Assembly: GCF_040640215.1 (NCBI RefSeq)
Contig: NZ_JBFABG010000002.1
Span: forward strand, 248,001-312,000
Length of the DNA stretch: 64,000 nt
Direction of reading: 5' to 3'
Origin: Actinosynnema sp040640215
GTDB taxonomy: Bacteria; Actinomycetota; Actinomycetes; Mycobacteriales; Pseudonocardiaceae
Below, piece after piece: positions 39,711 through 48,152 of the stretch. A model generated the notes under the pieces. That model saw only the letters and a program-made list of their open reading frames with translations, ran no database searches and was not told the origin of the DNA. Each line of letters begins with the position of its first letter. Position 1 is the stretch's first letter. The translations under genes and the position numbers were made by a program.

Positions 39711-40316
39711 GTGCGATTCGTGCTTGCTTCCGCCTCCCCCGCCCGGCTCACCGTGCTGCGCAACGCCGGCGTCGACCCCGTGGTCCGCGTGTCGGGCGTG
39801 GACGAGGACGCGGTGGCCGCCGCGCTGCCCGACCCCACCCCCGGCGAGCTGGTCACCGCCCTGGCCATCGCGAAAGCCGAGGCGATCGCGGGCGACGAGC
39901 GGGACGCCGTGGTCGTCGGCTGCGACTCGATGCTGCTGACCCCGGACGGCGACGTGGAGGGCAAGCCCGGCACGGTCGAGGTGGCGCGCGAGCGGTGGCG
40001 GCGGATGGCCGGCCGGTCGGGCACCCTGCTCACCGGGCACGCCGTGCTGCGCGTGCTGGACGGCGTGGTGGCCGAGCGCGCCGCCGACCACCAGGCGACC
40101 GCGGTCCGGTTCGGCACGCCCTCCGAGGCCGAGCTGGAGGCGTACCTGGCGTCCGGCGAGCCGCTGGGCGTCGCCGGGGCGTTCACCCTGGACGGTCGCG
40201 GCGGCTGGTTCGTGGACGGCATCGACGGCGACCCGTCCAGCGTGATCGGCATCAGCCTGCCGCTCACCCGCCGGCTGCTGGGTCGCGTGGGCGTCGAGAT
40301 GTCCGACATCTGGTAG
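39711..40316 (+). CDS. maf: Maf-family nucleoside triphosphate pyrophosphatase
   Basis: A 201-aa Maf/HAM1-like enzyme that hydrolyses dTTP/UTP and modified nucleotides to the monophosphates. It starts RFVLASASPARLTVLRNAGV with the SxSPxR motif, followed by VVGCDSMLLTPDGDVEGKPG and TLLTGHAVL, then GEPLGVAGAFTLDGRGGWFV and SSVIGISLPLTRRLL. It lies after accE5, as Rv3282 does in M. tuberculosis. Confidence 0.92.
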   Translation: MRFVLASASPARLTVLRNAGVDPVVRVSGVDEDAVAAALPDPTPGELVTALAIAKAEAIAGDERDAVVVGCDSMLLTPDGDVEGKPGTVEVARERWRRMAGRSGTLLTGHAVLRVLDGVVAERAADHQATAVRFGTPSEAELEAYLASGEPLGVAGAFTLDGRGGWFVDGIDGDPSSVIGISLPLTRRLLGRVGVEMSDIW

Positions 40317-40489
40317 CCGTTGTCACATTCCCGCCGATCCGGGAAGCTCCCCCTGGCACCGGGCGTTGGGGGAGCCGATGGACGAATTGCTGACGCGCCG
40401 CCGTCACATCGACTTCGGGCGCAGGACGAGCACGGGCTGTCGCGGCTGACCGCCGCCCCAGTCCTGCCCTGCGCACCCCCGGAGCCGAC

Positions 40490-41809
40490 ATGTCGTTCAT
40501 CCGCACCTACACCAAGCCGAAGGTCTTCGGCGTCACCGTGCTCGCCGCGCTCCTGCTGGGCGCGCTCGCGGGTTGGCTGGCCAAGACCGCCGACCTGCCC
40601 TGGCTCACCACCGCGCTGGGCAGGATCGGCGACACGTTCACCAGCCTGCTCCAGTTCACGGTCATCCCGCTGGTGTTCACCGCGATCGTCGTCGGCATCA
40701 CCAGCCTGCGCCGGCTCGGCGGCTCGCGGGCCGCGCGCCTGGGCGGCAAGACGCTGCTCTGGTTCGCCATCACCTCGCTGGTCGCCGTGCTGATCGGGCT
40801 GGCGATCGCGCTGGTCTTCAAGCCCGGCACCGGCGTCCAGGTGACCCCGACGGAAGCGGCGCTCAAGCGGCTGTCCGCCCGCGAGGGCGGCTCGTGGAGC
40901 ACCCTGCTGGACGGCCTGGTGCCGTCCAACATCTTCAGCGCCTTCACCGAGGGCGAGGTGCTCCAGGTCGTGTTCATCGCGATCCTGGTCGGCTTCGCCG
41001 CGTACGCGCTGGGCGAGCGGGCCGCGCCGTTCGTGGACTTCACCCGGTCCGCGTTCGACCTGGTGCAGAAGATCGTCGGCTGGATCGTGCTGCTCGCCCC
41101 GCTCGGCGTGTTCGGCCTGATCGGCACGGCCTTCGCGACCTACGGCAACTCGTTCGTGCAGCCGCTGTTCAGCCTGATCGCGTCCGTGTACGGCGGGACG
41201 CTGATCGTGCTGTTCGTGGTGTACCCGGTGCTGCTGCGGTTCGTCGGCAAGGTCAGCCCGGTGACGTTCTTCGCGAAGGCGTGGACTGCGATCCAGTTCG
41301 CGTTCGTGTCCCGCTCGTCGGGCGCGACCCTGCCGCTGAGCAGGCAGACGGCCGCGAACCTCGGCGTGGACGACGACTACGCGTCCTTCGCCGTGCCGCT
41401 GGGCACGACCACGAAGATGGACGGTTGCGCGGCCGTGTACCCGGCCATCGCCACGGTGTTCATCGCGAACCTGTTCGGCGTCGAGCTGGGGATCTGGCAG
41501 TACGTGGCGATCGTGGCGGTGGCCGTGTTCGGCGCGCTGGCGACGGCGGGCACGACGGGCTGGTTCACCATGCTGACGCTGACCCTGGGCGCGGTGAACA
41601 TGCCGCCCGAGGTGATCGCGACCGGTGTGGCCGTGGTCTACGCGATCGACCCCATCCTGGACATGGTCCGCACCGCGACCAACGTGGCGGGCCAGATCAC
41701 CGTCCCGGTCCTGGTCGCCCGCTCCGAGGGGCTGCTGGACGACGAGGTGCTCAACGCGCCGAGCGAGCCGCCGCTGCTCACCGGCCCGCGCGAGCCCGTG
41801 CCGGCCTGA
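40490..41809 (+). CDS. dicarboxylate/amino acid:cation symporter (DAACS)
   Basis: A 439-aa membrane transporter of the GltP/DctA family. TM helices run throughout, with hairpin HP1 containing FVSRSSGATLPLSRQTAANL (the Ser-rich loop), the TMS7 motif VPLGTTTKMDGCAAVYPAIA (an NMDGT variant) and the HP2 region VFGALATAGTTGWFTMLTL, then the substrate Asp/Arg segment VYAIDPILDMVRTATNVAGQ. Substrates of the family are glutamate, aspartate, succinate or malate; ALATAGTTG and ATNVAG differ in detail from DctA, so specificity is open. Single gene with its own terminator. Confidence 0.92.
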   Translation: MSFIRTYTKPKVFGVTVLAALLLGALAGWLAKTADLPWLTTALGRIGDTFTSLLQFTVIPLVFTAIVVGITSLRRLGGSRAARLGGKTLLWFAITSLVAVLIGLAIALVFKPGTGVQVTPTEAALKRLSAREGGSWSTLLDGLVPSNIFSAFTEGEVLQVVFIAILVGFAAYALGERAAPFVDFTRSAFDLVQKIVGWIVLLAPLGVFGLIGTAFATYGNSFVQPLFSLIASVYGGTLIVLFVVYPVLLRFVGKVSPVTFFAKAWTAIQFAFVSRSSGATLPLSRQTAANLGVDDDYASFAVPLGTTTKMDGCAAVYPAIATVFIANLFGVELGIWQYVAIVAVAVFGALATAGTTGWFTMLTLTLGAVNMPPEVIATGVAVVYAIDPILDMVRTATNVAGQITVPVLVARSEGLLDDEVLNAPSEPPLLTGPREPVPA

Positions 41810-41825
41810 CCGGCCCGCCCACCTC

Positions 41826-41859
41826 CCGGCCCGAGGTCCCCACGGGGGCCTCGGGCCGG
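41826..41859. terminator. terminator hairpin between convergent genes
   Basis: An 11-pair stem (CCGGCCCGAGG / CCTCGGGCCGG) extended by four G-C pairs across a one-base bulge lies between the symporter and the convergent gene at 41882. Confidence 0.7.
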
Positions 41860-41881
41860 ATCACGTCGGTGCCGCCCCGGG

Positions 41882-42577
41882 TCAGGCCCCGCAGCGGTGG
41901 AGCTGGGTGAACGCGGGGGCGACGTCCGGCCAGCCCGGCAGCAGGGCCCGGTCGCCCACCACGGTCGTGCAGCCGAGTTCCGACTTGCCGCCCACCAGGG
42001 AGAACACCTGGGCGAACCGCCGTGGGCAGTCCGCGCCGGGGCCGCACGCCCGTTGCACCGCCACCACGTCGTCGACCCCGTCCCCGTCGACGTCCCGCAG
42101 ACCGAGGTACCCGCCGCTGGCCACGTACGGAAGCTGCGCGCGCGACCACGCCCCGCTGCGGCGCACCAGCAACTCGCCCCGCACCTCGCCGCCCAGCGAG
42201 CCGCGCACCAGGCACACCGACACCGCGGCGTTCGTGCACTCCAGCGAGTCGGCCGTGATCGCGGCACCGGACTCGGCGATGGTCAGCTCGAAGATGTTGC
42301 GCCCCGACGCCCCGTTCGTCCGGATTCGGCCGACGCCCTGGCCGTAGAGCAGCTCGACCGTGTCCGCGCCCACGTCCGCGCGCACGACCGGCTGGCACGC
42401 CACCGACCCGCACCGCAGGTCGTCGGCGGCCGGTTCGCCCGTCGGCGCGACCGGCGGGGGCGGGCGCAGCGACCAGGCGAAGACCATCCCCGCGACGGTC
42501 GTGGCCACGGCGAGGCACGCCACGATCAGCGCGGTTGCCGGCGGGCGGTTCACGATCGCCGATTGTTCCACCCGCAC
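41882..42577 (-). CDS. membrane-anchored protein with FG-GAP/VCBS-like motif
   Basis: A 231-aa protein. A TM anchor lies at about residues 15-37; the rest is outside and rich in Cys (DLRCGSVACQ, DSLECTNAAVSVCL, RACGPGADCP, ELGCTT), probably several disulfides. The segment GYLGLRDVDGDGVDDVVAVQ is a single Ca-binding DxDGDGxxD loop of the FG-GAP/VCBS type. This is an extracytoplasmic, perhaps ligand- or integrity-sensing protein; I do not recognise a specific family. The GTG start at 42577 has AGGGAGAG upstream. It is divergent from accA3. Confidence 0.6.
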   Translation of the reverse strand: MRVEQSAIVNRPPATALIVACLAVATTVAGMVFAWSLRPPPPVAPTGEPAADDLRCGSVACQPVVRADVGADTVELLYGQGVGRIRTNGASGRNIFELTIAESGAAITADSLECTNAAVSVCLVRGSLGGEVRGELLVRRSGAWSRAQLPYVASGGYLGLRDVDGDGVDDVVAVQRACGPGADCPRRFAQVFSLVGGKSELGCTTVVGDRALLPGWPDVAPAFTQLHRCGA

Positions 42578-42669
42578 GTGAGCTGTCTCTCCCTTACGAC
42601 TTACTGGCGAGTCACTAAACTCCCCGTGCGTTGACCCCCCGCACCAGTGCTGCCAGGAGGTAGGACGTC

Positions 42670-44433
42670 GTGTCGCTGCGCAAGGTCCTCGTCGCCAACC
42701 GCGGTGAGATCGCCGTCCGGGTCGTCCGCGCCTGCCGGGACGCGGGGCTCGCGAGCGTCGCCGTGTACGCCGACCCGGACCGGGACGCGCCCTTCGTCCG
42801 GCTCGCCGACGAGGCGTTCGCGCTCGGTGGCAGCACGCCCGGCGACACCTACCTCTCGGTCGACAAGCTGCTCGACGTGGCCAAGCGCGCGGGCGCGGAC
42901 TCGGTGCACCCCGGCTACGGGTTCCTGTCCGAGAACGCCGACTTCGCGCAGGCCGTGCTGGACGCGGGCCTGATCTGGATCGGGCCGACCCCGCAGGCGA
43001 TCCGCGACCTGGGCGACAAGGTGACCGCGCGGCGCATCGCGATGCGCGCGGGCGCGCCGCTGGTGCCCGGCACCCGGGACCCGGTGGCCGGGCCGGACGA
43101 GGTGGTCGCGTTCGCCCGGGAACACGGGTTGCCGGTCGCGATCAAGGCCGCGTTCGGCGGCGGCGGGCGCGGGCTCAAGGTGGCCCGCACGCTGGAGGAG
43201 ATCCCCGAGCTGTTCGACAGCGCGGTGCGCGAGGCGGTCACCGCGTTCGGGCGCGGCGAGTGCTTCGTGGAGCGGTACCTGGACAAGCCGCGCCACGTCG
43301 AGGCCCAGGTGCTGGCCGACCAGCACGGCAACGTGGTCGTGGTCGGCACCCGCGACTGCTCGCTCCAGCGCCGCCACCAGAAGCTGGTCGAGGAGGCTCC
43401 CGCGCCGTTCCTGACCGCCGGGCAGCGCGCGGCCGTCCACACGTCGGCGCGGGCCATCTGCGCGGAGGCCGGCTACCACGGCGCGGGCACCGTCGAGTAC
43501 CTGGTGGCGCAGGACGGCACGATCTCGTTCCTGGAGGTCAACACGCGGCTCCAGGTCGAGCACCCGGTCAGCGAGGAGACCGCCGGCATCGACCTGGTGC
43601 GCGAGCAGTTCCGCATCGCGGCCGGCGAGCCGCTGCGGTTCACCGAGGACCCGACCCCGCGCGGCCACTCGATCGAGTTCCGGATCAACGGCGAGGACGC
43701 GGGTCGTGGCTTCCTGCCCGCCCCCGGCACGGTCACCACGTTCACCGCGCCGGCCGGACCGGGCGTCCGGGTGGACGCGGGTGTGGAGAGCGGCACGGTC
43801 GTCGGCGGCCAGTTCGACTCGCTGCTGGCGAAGCTGGTCGTCACCGGCGAGGACCGCGCGCAGGCCCTGGAGCGGGCGCGGCGCGCGCTGGACGAGATGG
43901 TCGTGGAGGGCGTGGCGACGGTCCTGCCGTTCCACCGGCGGATCGTCCGCGACCCGGCGTTCGTGGGCACCGACGAGGGGTTCACCGTGCACACCCGGTG
44001 GATCGAGACCGAGTTCGACAACACCGTCGAGCCGTTCACCGGCGGCGCGGAGGCCGGCGAGGACGAACCCCGGCGGACCGTGGTGGTCGAGGTCGGCGGC
44101 CGGCGGCTGGAGGTGTCGCTCCCCGGTGACCTGGCCGCCGGCGCGGCGGCACCGGGGGCGGGCGCGAAGGCCGCGCCGCGCAGGCGGGGCGGCGGCAGGA
44201 GTGGCGCGGCGGTGTCCGGCAACGCGGTGACCGCTCCCATGCAGGGCACGATCGTGAAGGTCGCGGTGCGGGACGGGCAGCGGGTCGAGGTGGGCGAGCT
44301 GGTCGTGGTGCTGGAGGCGATGAAGATGGAGAACCCGGTGACCGCGCACCGGGCGGGCACCGTGGCGGGTCTCTCGGCCGAGCCCGGGGCGACCGTCACC
44401 CAGGGCGCGGTCCTCTGCGAGATCGAGGAATAG
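42670..44433 (+). CDS. accA3: acyl-CoA carboxylase alpha subunit (biotin carboxylase + BCCP)
   Basis: A 587-aa fusion of biotin carboxylase and carrier. The carboxylase (about 1-450) has KVLVANRGEIAVRVVRACRD, HPGYGFLSENADFAQAVLDA, the glycine-rich ATP loop KAAFGGGGRGLKVARTLEE, GTRDCSLQRRHQKLVEEAPA and EVNTRLQVEHPVSEETAGID. The biotin carrier at the C-terminus shows VVLEAMKMENPVTAHRAG with biotinyl Lys552. It forms acetyl- and propionyl-CoA carboxylase with AccD/AccE, and BirA at 36361 would biotinylate it. GTG start follows AGGAGGT. Same order as Rv3285 in M. tuberculosis. Confidence 0.95.
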   Translation: MSLRKVLVANRGEIAVRVVRACRDAGLASVAVYADPDRDAPFVRLADEAFALGGSTPGDTYLSVDKLLDVAKRAGADSVHPGYGFLSENADFAQAVLDAGLIWIGPTPQAIRDLGDKVTARRIAMRAGAPLVPGTRDPVAGPDEVVAFAREHGLPVAIKAAFGGGGRGLKVARTLEEIPELFDSAVREAVTAFGRGECFVERYLDKPRHVEAQVLADQHGNVVVVGTRDCSLQRRHQKLVEEAPAPFLTAGQRAAVHTSARAICAEAGYHGAGTVEYLVAQDGTISFLEVNTRLQVEHPVSEETAGIDLVREQFRIAAGEPLRFTEDPTPRGHSIEFRINGEDAGRGFLPAPGTVTTFTAPAGPGVRVDAGVESGTVVGGQFDSLLAKLVVTGEDRAQALERARRALDEMVVEGVATVLPFHRRIVRDPAFVGTDEGFTVHTRWIETEFDNTVEPFTGGAEAGEDEPRRTVVVEVGGRRLEVSLPGDLAAGAAAPGAGAKAAPRRRGGGRSGAAVSGNAVTAPMQGTIVKVAVRDGQRVEVGELVVVLEAMKMENPVTAHRAGTVAGLSAEPGATVTQGAVLCEIEE

Positions 44434-44436
44434 GCT
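44431..44436 (+). promoter_or_regulatory. leaderless -10 box overlapping accA3 stop
   Basis: TAGGCT begins with the accA3 stop codon and ends seven bases before the GTG at 44444. Confidence 0.5.
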
Positions 44437-44443
44437 CGGCCGC

Positions 44444-44836
44444 GTGGGCGACGGGGACATCCGGATCGGTGACGCCGAGCGCGAGCAGGCGCTCCGGCTG
44501 CTGGGCGAGCACCTCGGCGAGGGCCGCCTGGACGTCGAGGAGTACGGCGACCGGTCGGCCCGGGTGACCACCGCGAAGACCCGCGCCGAGCTGCTGGCGC
44601 TGTTCGACGACCTGCCGGCACCGCGCCCGGTGTTCGGGCGGGTGGCTCCCCTGCCCTCGGTGACGCCCGCGCCGCGCGGGGGTTTTTGGTTGGACCAGAG
44701 GCTGACCCGCGCGATCGTGCCGGCGGTGGGCATCGTCTGCGTGGCGGTGTTCTTCCTGGGCCTGCGCAACCCGCTGATCTTCCTGCTGGTGCCGCTGGTG
44801 GCGGTGCTGCTCGGCCGGTGGAGCAACCGGCGGTGA
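44444..44836 (+). CDS. DUF1707-type membrane protein
   Basis: A 130-aa protein. Residues about 5-45 are the DUF1707/SHOCT-like domain, DIRIGDAEREQALRLLGEHL followed by EGRLDVEEYGDRSARVTTAK, thought to bind or oligomerise. Two TM helices follow (about residues 83-100 and 102-120), ending in an Arg-rich tail. The function is unknown. Located immediately downstream of accA3 but with its own promoter. Confidence 0.8.
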   Translation: MGDGDIRIGDAEREQALRLLGEHLGEGRLDVEEYGDRSARVTTAKTRAELLALFDDLPAPRPVFGRVAPLPSVTPAPRGGFWLDQRLTRAIVPAVGIVCVAVFFLGLRNPLIFLLVPLVAVLLGRWSNRR

Positions 44837-45007
44837 CCCCGCTGCCGCGCGGCCCGCTCGCCCGCGCCCTCATCGGCCCCACTCTTCCGGGTGAAAAAAC
44901 CGGTGCCGAGTGGCGGGCCGCGCTCTCCGATCGGCCGGCCGCCGACCTCCCGCCCGGCGCGGCCGGGCCGGACCCGGCCACCTCCGGCAAAGCCCCGGCC
45001 AGGCCCG

Positions 45008-45253
45008 GTGGCTGACTTCCTGCTGCTCGTCCTGCACGACCGGGACGAGGCCGAACACCTCGCCGAGCAGCTCGGAACCGCCGGCTGGCGGCCCTGCGCC
45101 GTGCACCGGGACCTGCTCGCCGGCGAGGACGACGCCGAGGACGCGGACTGGGTGGTCGAGGTGACCACCGCCCCGGACGGCACGCCCGCGCACGCGCGGC
45201 GGACCGAACTCGAAGCGCTGCTCGAACCCCACGACGGGTTCGTGACGGACTAG
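45008..45253 (+). CDS. RraB-like small protein
   Basis: An 81-aa protein with one compact alpha-beta domain: VADFLLLVLHDRDEAEHLAE, GTAGWRPCAVHRDLLAGEDD, DWVVEVTTAPDGTPAHARRT and LEALLEPHDGFV. The order of strands and helices, with HDRDEAEHLAEQL then a DWVVEV strand, fits ribonuclease E inhibitor RraB-like proteins. RraB binds RNase E in proteobacteria, and what it does in actinobacteria is unknown. The GTG start at 45008 gives the compact domain. Moderate confidence. Confidence 0.6.
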   Translation: MADFLLLVLHDRDEAEHLAEQLGTAGWRPCAVHRDLLAGEDDAEDADWVVEVTTAPDGTPAHARRTELEALLEPHDGFVTD

Positions 45254-45256
45254 TCT
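45251..45256 (+). promoter_or_regulatory. leaderless -10 box overlapping rraB-like stop
   Basis: TAGTCT begins at the stop codon of the RraB-like gene and ends eight bases before the ATG at 45265. Confidence 0.45.
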
Positions 45257-45264
45257 CGCCGGCC

Positions 45265-45705
45265 ATGGAGCCGGTCGAGATCAACGCGGGCGACTTCTAC
45301 CTGCGCGAACTGCGGGTGGACGACCGGGTGGACGACCGGGTCGCGCTGCACGCGGGCGGCCGGTTCGACAGCCTCGACGCGGCGGGCGCGCACGTGGCCG
45401 AAAGGCGACGGCAGTGGCACGCGGACGAGACGTGCTCGTGGGCGGTGTGCGAACAGTTGTCGAACACCGCGATCGGCGAGATCTCGCTCTCCGCAGCCGG
45501 TGAACTGTTCTGCTGGGTCACGCCGGAACTGCGCGGAAAAGGGATCGGGACGCGCGTGGCGGATGCCGTGACGGGCTTCGGGTTCGGTTTTCTGGAGCTG
45601 GCGCGCATCACCGCCACCCCTTCCGACAAAGCCGGCGAACGACTGGCGCAGAAATGCGGATTCGAGTCCAGGGCTCCACACGGCGTGTGGACACGGCTAC
45701 GGTAG
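45265..45705 (+). CDS. GNAT-family N-acetyltransferase
   Basis: A 146-aa GNAT-fold protein of the RimJ/L type. The acetyl-CoA pyrophosphate loop is ELRGKGIGTRVADAV, preceded by SWAVCEQLSNTAIGEISLS and followed by RITATPSDKAGERLAQKCGF. A direct repeat VDDRVDDRV near residue 20 comes from two copies of a 12-base unit. Protein or small-molecule acetylation; substrate unknown. Third-position GC drops in the second half, so the gene may be partly foreign. Confidence 0.8.
   Translation: MEPVEINAGDFYLRELRVDDRVDDRVALHAGGRFDSLDAAGAHVAERRRQWHADETCSWAVCEQLSNTAIGEISLSAAGELFCWVTPELRGKGIGTRVADAVTGFGFGFLELARITATPSDKAGERLAQKCGFESRAPHGVWTRLR
45698..45703 (+). promoter_or_regulatory. leaderless -10 box of the DUF3558 lipoprotein
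   Basis: TACGGT ends eight bases before the ATG at 45712 and overlaps the last codons of the GNAT gene, which favours the ATG over the GTG at 45706. Confidence 0.45.
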
Positions 45706-45711
45706 GTGCTC

Positions 45712-46296
45712 ATGAGGGCTGCTCGCTTGATCGTCGCGCTCACCGCGTCTGCCCTCGTCGCATGCACTCCCCTGCCCGACAACAAGGCCGACGGCCGGGC
45801 GGATGAACCACTCAGCGTGACGACGACGTCCCGGATCGCGCTGCCGGCCCGCCCCCGGGACCTCCCGCTGGACCACCTGGACCCGTGCGCCGTGCTGTCC
45901 GCCGAACAGCGGACCCAGTTGAGCTTGGACAACCCGCCCAGCAACTACGTGGAATCGAGCTTCGGCAACGCGAAGGCGTGCACCATCCGGAGCAACACCA
46001 GCGGCAACGTGGTGCGGCTGGCGCTGGTCACGGTCGAGGGCGTCGAGGTGTGGCTGAGCGAGAACGCCCAGGTGGAGGCGAGCCAGACCGCTGTAATCGG
46101 GTTTCCGGCGCTCACCGTGCGCACGCCGGGCCTGGACCACGTGTGCAATGTCGAGGTGGACGTGGCCGACGGCCAGTTCCTCGACGTGATGTTCCGCGAC
46201 GGCGGCAATGAAACACAGGTCAAACAGGAAATTCTCTGTCAGGGGGCACAACGCGCGGCAGAGGCGGCCGTCACCGGTTTGTTGCAACGGGGGTGA
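45712..46296 (+). CDS. DUF3558 lipoprotein
   Basis: A 194-aa lipoprotein. The signal peptide RLIVALTASALVACTP has a lipobox with the lipidated Cys at LVAC. The body fits DUF3558: DPCAVLSAEQRTQLSLD, NAKACTIRSN and HVCNVEVDVADGQFLDVMF, with four Cys residues likely in two disulfides. DUF3558 lipoproteins are common next to WXG100/PPE/EspG sets in Pseudonocardiaceae, as here, but their role is unknown. Third-position GC is a little lower than in the neighbours. Confidence 0.82.
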   Translation: MRAARLIVALTASALVACTPLPDNKADGRADEPLSVTTTSRIALPARPRDLPLDHLDPCAVLSAEQRTQLSLDNPPSNYVESSFGNAKACTIRSNTSGNVVRLALVTVEGVEVWLSENAQVEASQTAVIGFPALTVRTPGLDHVCNVEVDVADGQFLDVMFRDGGNETQVKQEILCQGAQRAAEAAVTGLLQRG

Positions 46297-46432
46297 CCCG
46301 CGCGGGGGAAGTGCGTTGCACCTACTCCCCGCTGTCGGACCATGTGGCTAAAGTGACCGTGCCGAGGGAACCTGCCGGCGCGGCCGGGAGTCGAACCGAA
46401 GCAGACGACAGAGGCAGACGGGGAGGTCGTCC

Positions 46433-46813
46433 ATGCCGTCGGAAGACCACGGCCGTGGTGGGGACACGGGCGGCACACCGCCGCCGATGTCGCACACCCT
46501 GAACGTGGAACCCAGCGCCATACCCGGCCTCCGCACCGCGTTCGCAGGCGCGTTGACGAGGCTGGACCAGCAGATCGAACTGGCCATCACCGAGGTCAGG
46601 GTCCGTCCCTGGGCCGGCGACCCGGTCAGCGCCGACGCCGCGGAGCGGTTCAACGAGCGCTCCCTGGAGTCGGGCGACTCGGCGCTGAACGCGTTGCGCG
46701 ACTACCAGCGCCAGCTCAAGGGTGCGATGGACGCGTTGACGCTGGTCGAGCAGCAGTACCGGTCCATCGAGGACGACAACACCGGGTTGATGGAGCAGCA
46801 AGGCGGCTGCTAG
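46433..46813 (+). CDS. WXG100-like ESX partner
   Basis: A 126-aa helical protein. After a Gly/Pro-rich N-terminus, helix one (LRTAFAGALTRLDQQIELAI), a turn with VRPWAGDPVSADAAERF (Trp-Ala-Gly as the WxG turn), and a second helix (DYQRQLKGAMDALTLVEQQY) give the ESX hairpin. ATG follows GGGAGG. It lies 28 bases before the PPE-like gene, with which it likely forms a heterodimer for ESX export. Confidence 0.72.
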   Translation: MPSEDHGRGGDTGGTPPPMSHTLNVEPSAIPGLRTAFAGALTRLDQQIELAITEVRVRPWAGDPVSADAAERFNERSLESGDSALNALRDYQRQLKGAMDALTLVEQQYRSIEDDNTGLMEQQGGC

Positions 46814-46841
46814 GCGCACGCCGCAGGCAAGGGGAATCGTC

Positions 46842-48152
46842 ATGCCCGATGGACACCGCTGGAACGGCTACAGCCACGAGGAGCTCTACCGGGAGATCAA
46901 CTCCGGCCCCGGGCCGACGGCCTCGCACGCCTCGGTGGAGCGCTGGGAGGGCGTCTCGGCCGCGTTAGCCGAGATCAACTCCGAGCTGCACGCCGGCGTG
47001 CTGCGGTCCGGCGCGACCTGGGAGGGCGCGGCGGCCGACCAGGCCCGGTCGGGGATGAACCCGCTGGCCGCGTGGGCGGACGACGCCCGGGGCGGCGCGG
47101 AGGTCATGCGCACGTCCGCCGAGCTCCAGGCCGACTACATCGCCAAGGCCCGCGCCGACATGCCGCCGCCGGTCGCGGTGACCGCCGAGGACCCCGGCGC
47201 GCTGCTGACCGGGTTGACGCACCTCGTGGGCGGCCAGACGGACTACGAGAAGCAGGAGCACGCGCACCACGCGGCCGAGCAGCGGGCCCGCGAGGTGATG
47301 GGCACCTACGCGTCGTCCACCACGTCGAACGTGGCCACCCTCGGCCAGTTCCACCAGCCCCCGCAGCTCGTGATCGCCACCCCCGAGGTGGTGCGCAACG
47401 AGGGCGTGGGCGTCGGCGGTCCCGGTGGTGTCCACGGCGGTCCGCGCGGCGGACGCGGGTGGGGCGGCTGGAACGGCGGTCGCGGCGGTGGCCGGGGCGC
47501 GCGCGGCGGGTGGACCCCGCAGCAGCCGGCCAGGCCGGGCGGGCAGCACGGCGGTGGCAACACCGGCACGTCGACCACTCCGGTGGCGGGCGGCCAGCCG
47601 GGCAGCGGGTCGAGCACCAGGCCCGCGAACAGCGTGCCGGGCGGTCCGGGGCACCTGGTGCCCGGTCCGGGCGGCGTGCTCGGCGGTGGCGGCGGAAGCG
47701 GCGGTGGCGGCGGCAGTCGGCAGGACCGCGGCAAGAAGGCCACCGACACCACGACCGCCGAGCAGCACCAGGCCGCCGGCGGCGGCGGCAGCCCGGCCGA
47801 GCAGGCGTTGGCCCGCGCGAGCGGCACCACGGCGGCCAGCTCGGCGGAGTTCGGCGCGATCGCGGCGGCCAACGCGCAGCACGCCACCACGAGCCCCGGT
47901 CCGGGCGCGGGCGGTGTGCCCGGCGCGGGCCAGCAGGGCAGCGGTGACACCGTGCACAAGCGGACGGTCGGCGTCGTCCCCGTCCCGCAGCAGCAGGCGT
48001 TCGACCCGTTCGGCGGGTTGGGCGGCGCGCGGGCGGACGAGGAGGAGGACGGCGAGCACGGCGGTGCCGACTACCTCCGCGAGACCGACGACATCTACGG
48101 CATCGGCGGGATGATCTCGCCACCGGTGATCGGGGAGAGCACCACCCACTGA
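46842..48152 (+). CDS. PPE-like ESX substrate with Gly-rich tail
   Basis: A 436-aa protein. Residues about 1-180 form the PPE-like helical domain: WNGYSHEELYREINSGPGPT, SGATWEGAAADQARSGMNPL (the WxG-type turn) and AEVMRTSAELQADYIAKARA. The rest is Gly/Pro/Gln-rich and disordered, with an acidic end (GGARADEEEDGEHGGADYLR then IYGIGGMISPPVIGES). It has no signal peptide. Neighbours WXG100-like and EspG-like fit the mycobacterial PE-PPE-EspG order. Its stop and the EspG start share one base. Confidence 0.82.
   Translation: MPDGHRWNGYSHEELYREINSGPGPTASHASVERWEGVSAALAEINSELHAGVLRSGATWEGAAADQARSGMNPLAAWADDARGGAEVMRTSAELQADYIAKARADMPPPVAVTAEDPGALLTGLTHLVGGQTDYEKQEHAHHAAEQRAREVMGTYASSTTSNVATLGQFHQPPQLVIATPEVVRNEGVGVGGPGGVHGGPRGGRGWGGWNGGRGGGRGARGGWTPQQPARPGGQHGGGNTGTSTTPVAGGQPGSGSSTRPANSVPGGPGHLVPGPGGVLGGGGGSGGGGGSRQDRGKKATDTTTAEQHQAAGGGGSPAEQALARASGTTAASSAEFGAIAAANAQHATTSPGPGAGGVPGAGQQGSGDTVHKRTVGVVPVPQQQAFDPFGGLGGARADEEEDGEHGGADYLRETDDIYGIGGMISPPVIGESTTH

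Noticed and set aside
46316..46354. Promoter-like TTGCAC and TAAAGT upstream of the WXG100-like gene
   Set aside because: The spacing is 27 bases, too long for a normal promoter; only the TAAAGT could be a -10 box and I did not annotate it.
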